Part shown: one piece after another, positions 34,090-43,759 of the stretch
Layout: every line of letters begins with the position of its first letter
Position numbering within the stretch: position 1 is the first letter of the stretch
Origin: a bacterium
Lineage (GTDB): Bacteria; Zhuqueibacterota; QNDG01; DSAB01
Length of the DNA stretch: 46,454 nt
Assembly: GCA_016931965.1 (NCBI GenBank)
Contig: JAFGDT010000015.1
Span: forward strand, 1 to 46,454
Direction of reading: 5' to 3'
Notes under the pieces: generated by a model
The model's database searches: none
Told to the model about the DNA's origin: nothing
Seen by the model: the letters and a program-made list of their open reading frames with translations, nothing else
Position numbers and translations under genes: made by a program

Positions 34090-35103
34090 TTATTGAAATT
34101 GTAATTTTTGAACAAATGCATCCGAACCAACGAATTGAAGTTGTCCATCAACCTCATAGAGTATCAATCCTTCAATTCCAGGCATACGTTCGATGAGAGC
34201 CATTCCCCTCTCAGGACCCAAAACAAAAACAGTTGTCGCGTATGCATCTGCGATGGCAGCTTGTTCAGCCGCAATCGTCACACTGACGCATGCATTGGCA
34301 GGATAACCGGTTCTGGGATCAAGAATATGATGATACGTAATCCCATCTTGAATAAAATACCGTTCGTAATCACCTGAAGTGGCTACACTGATCGCATTGG
34401 TCTCAAAAACACCATAAAGCTCTCCATTTTCACCCCGAGGATCCCTGATACCGATTCGCCATGTTTTTCTTGTGGGATGCGACCCGACGATGCGCAAATC
34501 ACCTCCTGCATCAATGATTCCTGCTTTTACACCGTTTTTATTCAGTATCTCGATCCCCCGATCAATGATATACCCCTTTGCAATAGCACCCAGATCCAAT
34601 TGCATACTCGCACGCTTTAACATGACAGAATCTCCTTCAATCTGGATTTCCTGGTAATTAACCAATGGCAACATGGCCTCAATAAGGGACGGATCCGGTA
34701 CCACCGGGAGATCCGAATCAAACTTCCACAGATTTTTGATAACACCGATAGTCACATCAAATAGACCCTCGCTGTTTTCGGAAACCATTATGGAGGTTTT
34801 CAACAACTGTACAACATCAGGAGAAACCTGAACATGCCTTTGGCCTGATGCTGAATTGATTCGACTAACATCACTTGAATCCATATAGGTTGACATTTTG
34901 ATTTCCATTTCTTCCATCATCCTGAAGATTTGATTCACGATAGAATCTATTTTTTTTTCAGACAAACCTTGGGGATAAATTGAAATCCGAACCACGGTAT
35001 CCATGAGAAAACGCATTTGTTCATTGGGATTGCTTTTATCTTGTATTTGACAAGAAAAAACACCGAATAACAAAAATGACAGGACAAGAACAAACTGTTT
35101 CAT
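34090..35103 (-). CDS. apbE: FAD:protein FMN transferase (ApbE)
   Basis: This 337-residue lipoprotein (lipobox 'FGVFSC', Cys18) has the ApbE signature strings 'QLDLGAIAKGYIIDRGIE', 'IDAGGDLRIVGSHP' and 'HHILDPRTGYPAN'. ApbE covalently attaches FMN to a Thr in target proteins such as NqrC, RnfG or other secreted flavoproteins, acting at the periplasmic face. No Rnf, Nqr or FMN-bind-domain target is encoded in the window. It overlaps the polyprenyl synthase gene by 4 bases. Confidence 0.94.
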   Translation of the reverse strand: MKQFVLVLSFLLFGVFSCQIQDKSNPNEQMRFLMDTVVRISIYPQGLSEKKIDSIVNQIFRMMEEMEIKMSTYMDSSDVSRINSASGQRHVQVSPDVVQLLKTSIMVSENSEGLFDVTIGVIKNLWKFDSDLPVVPDPSLIEAMLPLVNYQEIQIEGDSVMLKRASMQLDLGAIAKGYIIDRGIEILNKNGVKAGIIDAGGDLRIVGSHPTRKTWRIGIRDPRGENGELYGVFETNAISVATSGDYERYFIQDGITYHHILDPRTGYPANACVSVTIAAEQAAIADAYATTVFVLGPERGMALIERMPGIEGLILYEVDGQLQFVGSDAFVQKLQFQ

Positions 35104-36068
35104 ATCACCCTCACAAGATCATGCTTGACGAGTTTTTCGATGGATTCCCTGTAAATCGAAGATCCAAATGTGGATAATATGGCTATGGCTTTATCGGCAA
35201 ATAGCGCTGATTGTGCTTGAGCTCTCTGGATACCTTTCTTGCGACCGACAAAATCAAATATCCACTCAGTATCTATTTCCTTTTCGCTTGCCAACTTTTT
35301 AAAGAACCGCTGTTTTTCTATCTCTGACGCATGTTTCAATGCCAGAATGATGGGAAGTGTTATTTTCCCATTGCATATATCCTGCCCTGCGGGTTTACCC
35401 ATTAGCTCAGATTTTCCTGTTAAATCAAGTATATCATCTCGGATTTGAAAGGACATACCAAAATATTCCCCCAATCGATTTAACCGAGCTCTTTCCTTTT
35501 GGGTGCCATTGGCAATCAGCCCGGCCAATTCACAAGTCGCTTGAAAAAGCGCTGCTGTTTTATCTTTAATTATTCGATAGTACTCCTTTTCATCAATCTG
35601 CTTTGCGGTAGTACCAATGACAACCTGCCTCAGTTCTCCCCTTCCCATATCCATAACCACCCGCGAAATAATTTTGAGAACATCTTTCCACGGAGCTTCC
35701 ACCCCCAATGAAAGAACCTTCGCCAAGAGATAATCCCCCAACAATACGGCGACCTTATTTCCCCACAGTGCATTGGGGGTTTTTCTACCCCTTCTGAAGA
35801 AAGAATCATCGACGACATCATCATGAATCAGTGTCGCTACATGAAGCATTTCAAGTAGGACAGCAATGCGAATACTTTTTAGATTGGGTTTACCGATAAG
35901 CCCTTGAACCAAAAAAAATAAGGTGGGTCTGATGTGCTTCCCTTTTTCTTGATTAACATATTCCAAAAGAGGTATTAGAAAATCACTGTTTGGTTGAAAT
36001 TGGCTTTCATATTCCTTTTCAAACAATTCAAGTTCAACTTTGACCGGATCAGATATTTTTACCACCAT
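35100..36068 (-). CDS. Polyprenyl diphosphate synthase
   Basis: This 322-residue isoprenyl diphosphate synthase has the first aspartate-rich motif 'IHDDVVDDSFFRRGRKTPNA' and the second 'QIRDDILDLTGKSE'. It condenses isopentenyl diphosphate onto an allylic primer to build the side chain of a quinone. The bulky residues upstream of the first motif suggest a medium-chain product (C30-C40), but this is inferred. It is the first gene of the run leading to apbE and the LPS genes. Confidence 0.93.
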   Translation of the reverse strand: MVVKISDPVKVELELFEKEYESQFQPNSDFLIPLLEYVNQEKGKHIRPTLFFLVQGLIGKPNLKSIRIAVLLEMLHVATLIHDDVVDDSFFRRGRKTPNALWGNKVAVLLGDYLLAKVLSLGVEAPWKDVLKIISRVVMDMGRGELRQVVIGTTAKQIDEKEYYRIIKDKTAALFQATCELAGLIANGTQKERARLNRLGEYFGMSFQIRDDILDLTGKSELMGKPAGQDICNGKITLPIILALKHASEIEKQRFFKKLASEKEIDTEWIFDFVGRKKGIQRAQAQSALFADKAIAILSTFGSSIYRESIEKLVKHDLVRVI

Positions 36069-36154
36069 GATTTTCTCACATTAAAATGTTTAAACTGACT
36101 AATAATTGATATAAAAAACAGGTGAAATGCATTAAGATCAGAAACATAAATTAG

Positions 36155-36178
36155 AAGGGCGGGGAAATACCCGCCCTC
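36155..36178 (-). terminator. Rho-independent terminator after the STAS gene
   Basis: A GC-rich eight-base stem (AGGGCGGG/CCCGCCCT) with a six-base loop lies 70 bases past the STAS gene stop on the minus strand. The following T tract is short and interrupted, so termination may be partial. Confidence 0.65.
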
Positions 36179-36247
36179 TTTCAACCTGATGGAGATACAT
36201 ATTAAATTCAAAAATCAATAAAATGAATAAACTCTTAGCCAACTAAT

Positions 36248-36583
36248 TTAGAATGATTTCACAGCTTCTTCCTGGGTCGCGTATGTTTCAAAAAGAGTAA
36301 TTAATTTTGTAATCATGAAAAGACTTTTTACTTTTTCAGTGACCCCACATAGCTTAAGATCCCCTTGGGCATTTTTCAAGGAAGTTAAACATCCCATAAT
36401 CGTACCCAAACCAGAACTGTTCATCCATTTAACGTGTGAAAGATCAATGACAATCTTCTTTTTATTTTGCTCAATAAGTTCCTTCACTTTTTCGTGTAAT
36501 GAAATGGTTTCTGGTCCACCCATCAAATTGCCCTTTACGGTAATCACGGTTACACCATCATGATCCTTAACATCAATATTCAT
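36248..36583 (-). CDS. STAS-domain anti-sigma factor antagonist (SpoIIAA/RsbV-like)
   Basis: This 111-residue single-domain protein has the STAS core 'KIVIDLSHVKWMNSSGLGTI'. The Ser pair at 56-57 is the site phosphorylated by an HPK-like anti-sigma kinase in the partner-switch pathway. Dephosphorylated protein would bind its kinase partner and free a sigma factor or other target. No RsbW/SpoIIAB-like kinase or PP2C phosphatase is present in the window. GGGAGGAAAAGA before the ATG supports the start. Confidence 0.93.
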   Translation of the reverse strand: MNIDVKDHDGVTVITVKGNLMGGPETISLHEKVKELIEQNKKKIVIDLSHVKWMNSSGLGTIMGCLTSLKNAQGDLKLCGVTEKVKSLFMITKLITLFETYATQEEAVKSF

Positions 36584-36704
36584 TCTTTTCCTCCCTCAAT
36601 TTCCTTATCTTACGTAAAAACAAAATTAATATAATAGATATTAACATCATTTCCAAGGGTTTTTTCATGATATTCCAATTTGAAAAATCCCTTCTGATCA
36701 AGAT

Positions 36705-38231
36705 TTAGTTGGACTTTTCACCAATGATTTGTGAAGAATAGATATATATATCTGCTCCCTTTTCCCAGGCATCTTTGGGTAACCCCGCTTTTTCAACACA
36801 GCAATGTTCCAGGAATTCCGTTCGATTCCATCCCATTTCTATAGCCACCTCAGGTAAATAGGTTCCGCTTTGATAGCCTTGACGAATCCAGATACCATGT
36901 TTACCAATTTCAATTTCATCGACAGAATCAATTTTTTTCATCTCTGACAGAATCGAAATTTTAACATCGATTTGATCCATTTCATCTTCTGTAACCGGAT
37001 TATAACTAAAACGATAATCTTGGGTTGCGGCAGCAACGGCCATCTTGGACACAATATCATAAAGAGCATAATCCGCTTCGAAATGACCAATACAACCTCT
37101 CAGCTGTCCATGATTCATTAACGTGACAAAAACGCCGCGCTTGATTAAAAGGTTCGGTTCCTGAATATCAAATTTAGGCAGTGGCTCTCCATTCAACGCA
37201 TGGCCGATACTCTGACGTGCTATATCAAACAATTTCTCCTTTTCATGATTAGTAAATTGAATCTCATCAAGCATTTGGCTCCCTCCAGAATTAGTCTCTT
37301 TTTGTTTTTGATAAAATACTGCAGCACCGTATCCGACAACCCGCTGCCGTTCTCCCGTTATATCTCCTGAATTGGCATAGGGAAGGATTTCCACTTCATC
37401 GGCTTCCAATTCCTTTGATGCCAACATAACCGTCATCAATGCGCTTGGACCGCATAAAACACACTCCAGATTGGGTACACCTTCCTGCATAAGTGAAGTA
37501 TGGACTTTTAAGATATCCTTGGGATCAAAATCACGTATTGTATCCAACATGCGCAAATCCACATTATATGCATCTTGATAACGGGGAAAATGAGACATGT
37601 CCGAACTGGCCACAAAAAGAACGTTTTTCCCATTAACAGCTCGAACGATTGCTTTGGCAATGTCTTTCGCTTCATCATAGGATAATACACCCACAATGAT
37701 GGATACGATAGGTACACCAGGCAAAACGGTTTGAATGAACGGAATCTGCACTTCGATTGAATGTTCATATCGATGGGCTTCTGCGACAGATGATATTTTC
37801 GAACGATTGGATTGAATGGCTCGGACCATTTCTGTATCCACGGGTGCATTTCCCAAAGGTGTCTGATAGACATCCCAATCCCCAACGGACCCTCCGTTCA
37901 AATAGACATAGTGACTGGGACCGATGACAATGACTGCATCAAATGAGAGGCTTTGAACCACTCGATAGGCATTGGCGGCAATCTGTCCACTAAATTCATA
38001 GCCTGCATGAGGAACCCAGATTCCCTTGATATCTCCACTGATATCGACATCTTTCGCATTTTGAAGAAAATGATCGATCATATTTGTCAACTCGGATTTT
38101 GATTCCGGATAAAATGATCCTGCAACCGCTGGTTGTCGAATTCGCGTTTGCTGATTTGTCTGACAAAAACCAAATGAGAGAAAAACACCGAAACCCATGC
38201 CGGCAAGCAATAAAATAAAATGTTTTTTCAT
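36705..38231 (-). CDS. Exported MEMO1-AMMECR1 fusion (AmmeMemoRadiSam proteins B and A)
   Basis: The start is set at 38231 (MKKHFILLLAG), with GAGGATGGC upstream; the open frame continues to 38336 but without a plausible start. The 508 residues have a Sec signal peptide (to about residue 23), a MEMO1 domain (about 30-300), and an AMMECR1 domain (about 320-500, motif 'HGQLRGCIGHFEADY'). The MEMO1 metal site appears intact: H75 in 'VPHAGYEFSG', H107 in 'GPSHYVY', C260 in 'VLCGPSAL'. MEMO-like proteins are usually cytoplasmic, so an export signal is notable. Its 5' neighbour is the radical SAM partner, 19 bases upstream. Confidence 0.92.
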   Translation of the reverse strand: MKKHFILLLAGMGFGVFLSFGFCQTNQQTRIRQPAVAGSFYPESKSELTNMIDHFLQNAKDVDISGDIKGIWVPHAGYEFSGQIAANAYRVVQSLSFDAVIVIGPSHYVYLNGGSVGDWDVYQTPLGNAPVDTEMVRAIQSNRSKISSVAEAHRYEHSIEVQIPFIQTVLPGVPIVSIIVGVLSYDEAKDIAKAIVRAVNGKNVLFVASSDMSHFPRYQDAYNVDLRMLDTIRDFDPKDILKVHTSLMQEGVPNLECVLCGPSALMTVMLASKELEADEVEILPYANSGDITGERQRVVGYGAAVFYQKQKETNSGGSQMLDEIQFTNHEKEKLFDIARQSIGHALNGEPLPKFDIQEPNLLIKRGVFVTLMNHGQLRGCIGHFEADYALYDIVSKMAVAAATQDYRFSYNPVTEDEMDQIDVKISILSEMKKIDSVDEIEIGKHGIWIRQGYQSGTYLPEVAIEMGWNRTEFLEHCCVEKAGLPKDAWEKGADIYIYSSQIIGEKSN

Positions 38232-38250
38232 GCCATCCTCTCTATATGAA

Positions 38251-39363
38251 TTAGTCCCACACCCCTGGAATCGGATGATCACAAAATTCACATCGACCCT
38301 GCAGGATATGATTTTCGATAATCTGATAACCCACACGGCCGATCACAGTTTTTTGACAATGGGGACAGACTGTATTTTCACCAGGGTGTCCAGGTACATT
38401 GCCGAGATAGACATAATGTAAACCGCTGTCCAATCCGATATTCCTGATTTTTTCAAGTGTGGAAATCGGTGTGGGCGGGAGATTGGTGAGTTTATATTTT
38501 GGATAGAAGCGAGAAAAATGGATGGGTACATCAGGTCCCAGTTCATTCAATATCCATTGAAACATTTCTCGAATGCTTTTTTCATCATCATTCAATGTGG
38601 GTACAGTTAAATAGACGATTTCCAACCAGATTCCCTCTCTTTTCAGAGTGACCAAAGTATCCAATACGGGTTCCAATCGTCCTCCTACAACATCCAGGTA
38701 ATACGCATCTGTAAATGCCTTCAAATCCACCTTATATCCACTGATAACCCGGCACAAATCAAGCAACGGTTTTTGGTTGATATATCCATTTGAAACCATA
38801 ACACTTCTGATTCCCTCTGCATTTCCACGTTCAGCAACGTCAAGAATAAACTCGGTTGAAATCGTGGGTTCATTATATGTATAGGCGATTGTCTGACATC
38901 CCTCCTTTTTGGCATAATTGACGATTTCTTCTGGTGAAAACCACACATGAGGAATCTCTTCAGGACGTCGCTGTGCCAGTTCCCAATTCTGACAGAATTT
39001 GCAGTCCACATTGCATCCCGCCGTGGCTACAGAAAAAGATATGGTTCCCGGAAGAAAATGATTAAAAGGTTTTTTCTCAATGGGATCATTATGATATGCA
39101 GCAATATTGCCATAAACCAGAGAATAATATACGCCATCTCTGTTCTCCCGTACTTCGCAATTTCCTCTCTTTCCTTCGGCCACAATGCACTGCCAGGGGC
39201 AGAGTTCGCATTGAACTTTTTTATCGGGTAATTGAACATAATAACGGGCTTCAGTCCGTCGCAAGCTGTACGATTGCTGGGAAAATAAAGAGGTCGAACC
39301 CAAAGATGTTCCGGCCGTGATGGTTGCTGTCTGCCTTAAAAATTGTCTTCTCGATATGTTGAT
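38251..39363 (-). CDS. AmmeMemoRadiSam radical SAM protein with Tat-like leader and apparent ATC start
   Basis: The core protein has an N-terminal cysteine segment ('CELCPWQCIVAEGKRGNCEV'), the radical SAM motif 'AGCNVDCKFCQNWELAQRRP', and a C-terminal four-cysteine ribbon ('CPHCQ...CEFCDHPIPG'). The first canonical start in frame is TTG at 39303, but the frame reaches back to an in-frame TAA. Between them lies a textbook twin-arginine leader, 'ISRRQFLRQTATITAGTS'. GGAGG sits seven bases before the codon ATC at 39361-39363, where an ATG would give 'MNISRRQFLR'. I therefore set the start there (370 residues). Either a rare ATC start is used or the base is a sequencing error or mutation. Confidence 0.85.
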   Translation of the reverse strand: MNISRRQFLRQTATITAGTSLGSTSLFSQQSYSLRRTEARYYVQLPDKKVQCELCPWQCIVAEGKRGNCEVRENRDGVYYSLVYGNIAAYHNDPIEKKPFNHFLPGTISFSVATAGCNVDCKFCQNWELAQRRPEEIPHVWFSPEEIVNYAKKEGCQTIAYTYNEPTISTEFILDVAERGNAEGIRSVMVSNGYINQKPLLDLCRVISGYKVDLKAFTDAYYLDVVGGRLEPVLDTLVTLKREGIWLEIVYLTVPTLNDDEKSIREMFQWILNELGPDVPIHFSRFYPKYKLTNLPPTPISTLEKIRNIGLDSGLHYVYLGNVPGHPGENTVCPHCQKTVIGRVGYQIIENHILQGRCEFCDHPIPGVWD

Positions 39364-39538
39364 CGTTTATCCTCCTTTTCATATTGACCCAATGATGCTC
39401 ACTTGAAAGATGTTATCATATTTCCATAAACGTCTATTTCATTAACGGTTTTGCTGAGAAACAAGTTCCCTTGTAAATATATGATTCCTCAGTTGATTAT
39501 CACGGTTAAAACAGTTCACAGCCGATGGATTTTTTCTT

Positions 39539-40660
39539 TCAAATCGACATTTCATATACACGGTACCGTTTTGATTCCTTAAAACCAAGCTTTTGAATGG
39601 GATTGCTCATGGCCAAATTGTTCTCCAATACATAATTTGCTTCAAGACGCTGTGGATTTTTAGGAATAATAATTTCATACAACCGTCTGTAAAAGAGTGT
39701 ATCAATGGCCCTTCTCTGGTATCCCGGGATGATTCCCAAAGCCCAGATTCGATATTGACGGATATTTTTTCTACCGATAAGCAATTGAATAAATCCAAAC
39801 GGCAATAATCGGCCATTCATTTTTTTAATCAGTATGTTGATATCAGGGAGAGCAATCAAATAACCTATGGGTTTGCTGTCTATTTCAGCGATCATTACGA
39901 TATCGGGATCGGCAATATGTTTCATGGATTGTGCGATTGCACTGGCTTCAGCATCGGTAACCTCGACATATCCCCAATTGGAATAAGTGGATACATTGGC
40001 CACTTTTAATAAAATGTTGACATCATTTTCCAATTTTTTCATGTTGATTGAACGAATATTGATGCGGTTTCTTTTTGCGATGCGATCGGTCAATTTTAAA
40101 AAACGGCTCGGTAAATGATAGCCATCGGTCAAGTCCAACTCATAAGCTAAAAGATCTTTTACTTTTTTTAATCCAAAGGCTTCCATTTGGTCGTTGTAAT
40201 AAGGAGGATTATAGGGAGCCATCATCATAGGTTGTTGGTCATAGCCTTTCACAACAAATCCGTATTCCTTTGTATCAAAATCCCAGGGGCCTCGCATACA
40301 AATCATGTCACGGTCACGAAGCCATTTTCTGACTTCACCGAGCAGACGTTTAGAACCTTCCCGATCATCCAAGCATTCATAGGACCCGAAAAATCCAACA
40401 GGGGTTTTCCATTGTTTCACAGCATGACGATGGATAAAAGCACAGATCCGTCCGACGGGTTTTCCATTTTTTAAAAGGAGAAAAAATTGATAATCGCAAT
40501 GGGTCAGAGACGGGTTGGTTTTGGAATACTTTTTCTTTTCTTCAATAAGCAGTGGAGGCACCCAGGTTTTATCATTGATGTGTTTGTACAACCAATAAGG
40601 CAAACGAATAAATGCTTTAAGATCCTTATTGTTCTTTACAAAATGGACTTGGTAATCCAT
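39539..40660 (-). CDS. GNAT-fold protein of unknown function
   Basis: This 373-residue protein looks like a tandem acyl-CoA N-acyltransferase fold. The N-terminal half has 'LLKNGKPVGRICAFIHRHAV' and 'GFFGSYECLDDREGSKRLLG'. The C-terminal half has 'VMIAEIDSKPIGYLIALPD' and 'WALGIIPGYQRRAIDTLFYR', the latter matching the acetyl-CoA-binding loop. Proteins of this build are widespread in uncultured bacteria, with no assigned substrate. AGGGAG precedes the ATG. The 175-base gap to the radical SAM gene shows nothing recognisable. Confidence 0.85.
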   Translation of the reverse strand: MDYQVHFVKNNKDLKAFIRLPYWLYKHINDKTWVPPLLIEEKKKYSKTNPSLTHCDYQFFLLLKNGKPVGRICAFIHRHAVKQWKTPVGFFGSYECLDDREGSKRLLGEVRKWLRDRDMICMRGPWDFDTKEYGFVVKGYDQQPMMMAPYNPPYYNDQMEAFGLKKVKDLLAYELDLTDGYHLPSRFLKLTDRIAKRNRINIRSINMKKLENDVNILLKVANVSTYSNWGYVEVTDAEASAIAQSMKHIADPDIVMIAEIDSKPIGYLIALPDINILIKKMNGRLLPFGFIQLLIGRKNIRQYRIWALGIIPGYQRRAIDTLFYRRLYEIIIPKNPQRLEANYVLENNLAMSNPIQKLGFKESKRYRVYEMSI

Positions 40661-40764
40661 TCAACTCCCTTAACCAACAATCATAAACAAAGCAGCTATT
40701 ATTTTTGAATCTTATAATCTTGTTTCTTTTCATTTTGTCTCTTTTAATCATGTGCCTTCTGATT

Positions 40765-41139
40765 TTATGTCTTTTTATCTTCACCTATTTTTTCGAGATA
40801 GTGTTTGCGGCGCAACACCATTTCAATAATAAGACCACAAATCATTCCCGTGACAATCACAGGCCAGAATCCATTTGCATAATTGAAATGAGGCCACCGA
40901 ACGACCAGCATAGCCAATGGCAGATTGACCGCACCTCCGATGACCAATCCTCTAACCCACCAGGATTCATTCCATTGAATTGCACCAATGACCACCCCTG
41001 AAAGAGTGCGAGAGAGAATAATTGCCCATACACCGGCCGTCGGAATTTTATTCGAAACGCCGGTCGATAAAAGCCATGAAAGAATCCCCAAAAAGAAACC
41101 CCATTCCGCAGCAGACTTGACCCGCTTCCACTGGAACAT
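40765..41139 (-). CDS. Small integral membrane protein of unknown function
   Basis: This 124-residue protein has about four hydrophobic helices, including 'WGFFLGILSWLLSTGV', 'WAIILSRTLSGVVIGAI', 'GLVIGGAVNLPLAMLVV' and 'WPVIVTGMICGLIIEMVL'. The ends are basic. AGGAGGAGTGGT before the ATG is a strong ribosome-binding site. It follows the slipin gene by 42 bases on the same strand, so it may be part of the NfeD-slipin operon. No family is recognised. Confidence 0.8.
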   Translation of the reverse strand: MFQWKRVKSAAEWGFFLGILSWLLSTGVSNKIPTAGVWAIILSRTLSGVVIGAIQWNESWWVRGLVIGGAVNLPLAMLVVRWPHFNYANGFWPVIVTGMICGLIIEMVLRRKHYLEKIGEDKKT

Positions 41140-41181
41140 ACCACTCCTCCTTTTCAGAATCCGTTCAGATCCAACACAATT

Positions 41182-41940
41182 TTACTTTTTATCAGCTGGT
41201 GATAAATATTTCTCCAAAAAGGGTTTGAACAAATCAATAGGCACTGGGAAAACCACTGTGGAGTTATTCTCCGCTCCAACTTCAACAAGCGTCTGGAGAA
41301 AACGGAGTTGAATGGCTGTCGGTTCTTTTCCAAGTTTTGAAGCTGCCTGAGACAATTTCTCGGAGGCCTGCAATTCACCTTCAGCATGGATAATTTTTGC
41401 GCGGCGCTCTCGTTCAGCTTCCGCCTGACGGGCAATGGCCCGTTTCATTTCCTCGGGTAAATCGATGTGCTTGACCTCGACTAATGAAACTTTAATTCCC
41501 CAGGGATCGGTATGTTTATCCAGGATTATCTGAAGTTTCTCATTAATTTTATCCCGCTCTGAAAGCAACTCATCCAATTCAAATTGTCCCAGTATCGAAC
41601 GCAATGTGGTTTGAGCCAGTTGGCTCGTCGCATAGAGGTAATCTTGCACTTCAACAATCGCTTTGCCTGCATCCAAAACACGAAAATAGACGACGGCATT
41701 CACCTTAACGGAAACATTGTCTTTCGTAATGACATCTTGCGGCGGGACATCCATGGCTACTGTTCGAAGACTGACTTTCACCATGTTTTCAAATAGTGGA
41801 ATCACATAAAAGATTCCAGGACCCCGAGCGCCAACAAGACGGCCTAAACGAAAAATAACGCCCCGCTCATATTCCCGTAATACCCTGATCCCCCTGATGA
41901 TCAACAAACCGATAAAACTCAATATGACTACCCAATACAT
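41182..41940 (-). CDS. Slipin (stomatin-like SPFH/band-7 protein)
   Basis: This 252-residue protein has one N-terminal transmembrane helix, an SPFH domain ('[20 protein letters not shown]', '[13 protein letters not shown]') and a C-terminal coiled coil ('[20 protein letters not shown]'). Slipins form membrane-bound oligomeric scaffolds and are partnered by NfeD-type proteases, which is the gene immediately upstream. AAGGAGGTTGCC before the ATG is a strong ribosome-binding site. The length and domain order are standard for bacterial slipins. Confidence 0.95.
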   Translation of the reverse strand: MYWVVILSFIGLLIIRGIRVLREYERGVIFRLGRLVGARGPGIFYVIPLFENMVKVSLRTVAMDVPPQDVITKDNVSVKVNAVVYFRVLDAGKAIVEVQDYLYATSQLAQTTLRSILGQFELDELLSERDKINEKLQIILDKHTDPWGIKVSLVEVKHIDLPEEMKRAIARQAEAERERRAKIIHAEGELQASEKLSQAASKLGKEPTAIQLRFLQTLVEVGAENNSTVVFPVPIDLFKPFLEKYLSPADKK

Positions 41941-42010
41941 GGCAACCTCCTTTATTATTCATGAATTGATACTGCAAATGTAAGTTTTATTAAAAAGAAC
42001 ACAAATGAGT

Positions 42011-43330
42011 TTATGGTTCGAATTTCCGTACCTGCATTTTCAATCCATCCACTGCCGTAACGATAATCCGTTCGCCCTTTTTGATTTTTTCCGAACTCTT
42101 CGCTTTCCAGACTTCTCCATGTACACTGACTTGTCCTTCGGGATTCAAGAGACTGACAGCTACACCCTCTTCACCCACAAGACCCTGCGTTCCAGTTGTG
42201 GCTTTCGTGAAACGGGTGCGCAACGCCAAACCCAATCCAACAACCAGAAACAAAGCTGTGAGAACCGCTAAAGTAATGATCAAACCTAAAGACACTTTGA
42301 CCTCCGGATATTTAAACAACATCATTGATCCTAAAATAAATGAGACGATGCCTCCTATCGTCAACAATCCAAAACTGGGAACATGAACTTCCAGTATCCA
42401 CAGCAGTATAGCCAATAAAATGAGCAACAGTCCAGCCACATTGATGGTAAGCACTTGAAGGGCAAAAAATGCAAGAATTAAACAGATGGCTCCGACCACA
42501 CCGGGGAAAATCGTACCAGGACTTCTGAGTTCGAACAAAATACCATAAAAACCGAGCATCATGAGAATATAGGCGATGTTGGGATCTGAGATTTTGTCCA
42601 GAATGCGGTAACGCCAGTCCATCGGGTGGCGCTGAATTTCTGCATTCTGGGTTTCAAGAATGACTGTCTGATCTTCCAATTCAACTTCCCAGCCATCGAT
42701 CTGATCCAATAAATCGGAAAGATTACTGGCAATGAGATTGATTACACCGATATCAAGGGCTTCTCTATCGGTTATAGATACACTCTGTCGAACAGCAGCC
42801 TCAGCCCATACAGCATTTCTTCCTCGCTTGTTAGCAAGTCCCTTGATATGGGCAACTGCATCATTGGTTTGTTTTTCCAGCATCACCTGAGATGTATCCT
42901 GCCCCCCCATAGTTACAGGATGGGCCGCACCGATGTTCGTACTGGGAGCCATAGCCACCAGATGGGCTGCATAAGAAATAAAAGTACCGGCCGATGCTGC
43001 CTGTCCTCCACTCGGTGCAACATAGACGACGACGGGTACTTTTGCGTCCAAAAGTCTTTTATCGATCTCAAATGTGGCTTGCAGCAAGCCCCCGGGAGTA
43101 TCCATCTGGATGATGAGACATTCGGCACCATTTTCTTCGGCTCTATCCACAGCATCTGTGATATACTTGGCCGTAACCGGCGTGATGGCACCATCGATCT
43201 GAATCCAATCCACATGGTTCGCCCAAACCGATCCCTGCGTTATAATCAATCCCACTGCAACCAAGGCAATAATGAAACGGATTGTTCTTGAAAATATTGT
43301 ATCTGTTATGTTTGGTGTGAAGATGGTCAT
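42011..43330 (-). CDS. NfeD-family membrane serine protease
   Basis: The ATG at 43330 is favoured over a GTG at 43339 because AGGG lies eight bases upstream of it. The 439 residues have a signal-like helix, a ClpP-class protease domain with the catalytic Ser in 'APSGGQAASAGTFISYAAHL' and a candidate Lys in 'NKRGRNAVWAEAAV', four membrane helices (about 220-370) and a C-terminal OB-fold NfeD domain (about 385-439). It is the long NfeD form that cleaves the C-terminus of slipin, whose gene follows. Confidence 0.93.
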   Translation of the reverse strand: MTIFTPNITDTIFSRTIRFIIALVAVGLIITQGSVWANHVDWIQIDGAITPVTAKYITDAVDRAEENGAECLIIQMDTPGGLLQATFEIDKRLLDAKVPVVVYVAPSGGQAASAGTFISYAAHLVAMAPSTNIGAAHPVTMGGQDTSQVMLEKQTNDAVAHIKGLANKRGRNAVWAEAAVRQSVSITDREALDIGVINLIASNLSDLLDQIDGWEVELEDQTVILETQNAEIQRHPMDWRYRILDKISDPNIAYILMMLGFYGILFELRSPGTIFPGVVGAICLILAFFALQVLTINVAGLLLILLAILLWILEVHVPSFGLLTIGGIVSFILGSMMLFKYPEVKVSLGLIITLAVLTALFLVVGLGLALRTRFTKATTGTQGLVGEEGVAVSLLNPEGQVSVHGEVWKAKSSEKIKKGERIIVTAVDGLKMQVRKFEP

Positions 43331-43352
43331 AACAATCACCCTAAAGCAAATC

Positions 43353-43568
43353 TTATCGCTTCCGTATTATATAAAATAAAATTGACAAAATCAAACTGAT
43401 TAAAATAGAAGTCGTCAATGGAAAATAAAGATGAAAATTCTTTTTTTCGATATGAATATCTCCTGGCAATTTCCCCAAAAAGGGAATATGATGACCAACC
43501 ATCATCAAAAGACCGATAACTATGATGAAAATACCAATGATTAGGATCAATTTACCCAAAGCAAACAT
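43353..43568 (-). CDS. DUF2905 small membrane protein
   Basis: This 71-residue protein has two membrane helices joined by 'FLGKLPGDIHIEKKNFHLYF', the hallmark of the DUF2905 family, followed by 'PLTTSILISLILS'. Its function is unknown; in many genomes it sits near ruvB or queA, but here it is next to nfeD (22 bases upstream). GGAGATTT precedes the ATG. Length is typical of the family. Confidence 0.93.
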   Translation of the reverse strand: MFALGKLILIIGIFIIVIGLLMMVGHHIPFLGKLPGDIHIEKKNFHLYFPLTTSILISLILSILFYIIRKR

Positions 43569-43759
43569 AAATCTCCATCCCCATATCCCATTGAATATAC
43601 AGTTTCTTGCTTTTTAATTCAAGTAAAGAATTTGATAACCATTTTTCAATCTTTTGATTCGGGACAAAACCAAAAAAATTTGCCGTCAGAAAAAAAATCA
43701 TTTTCCTCTTGACATTGATTCCCAAATTATCCAAATTAATACAGCAGTGAGAATTCAAT

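Noticed and set aside
43552..43758. A 68-residue minus-strand frame overlapping the DUF2905 start
   Set aside because: It overlaps the well-supported DUF2905 gene, has no recognised features, and looks like chance coding.
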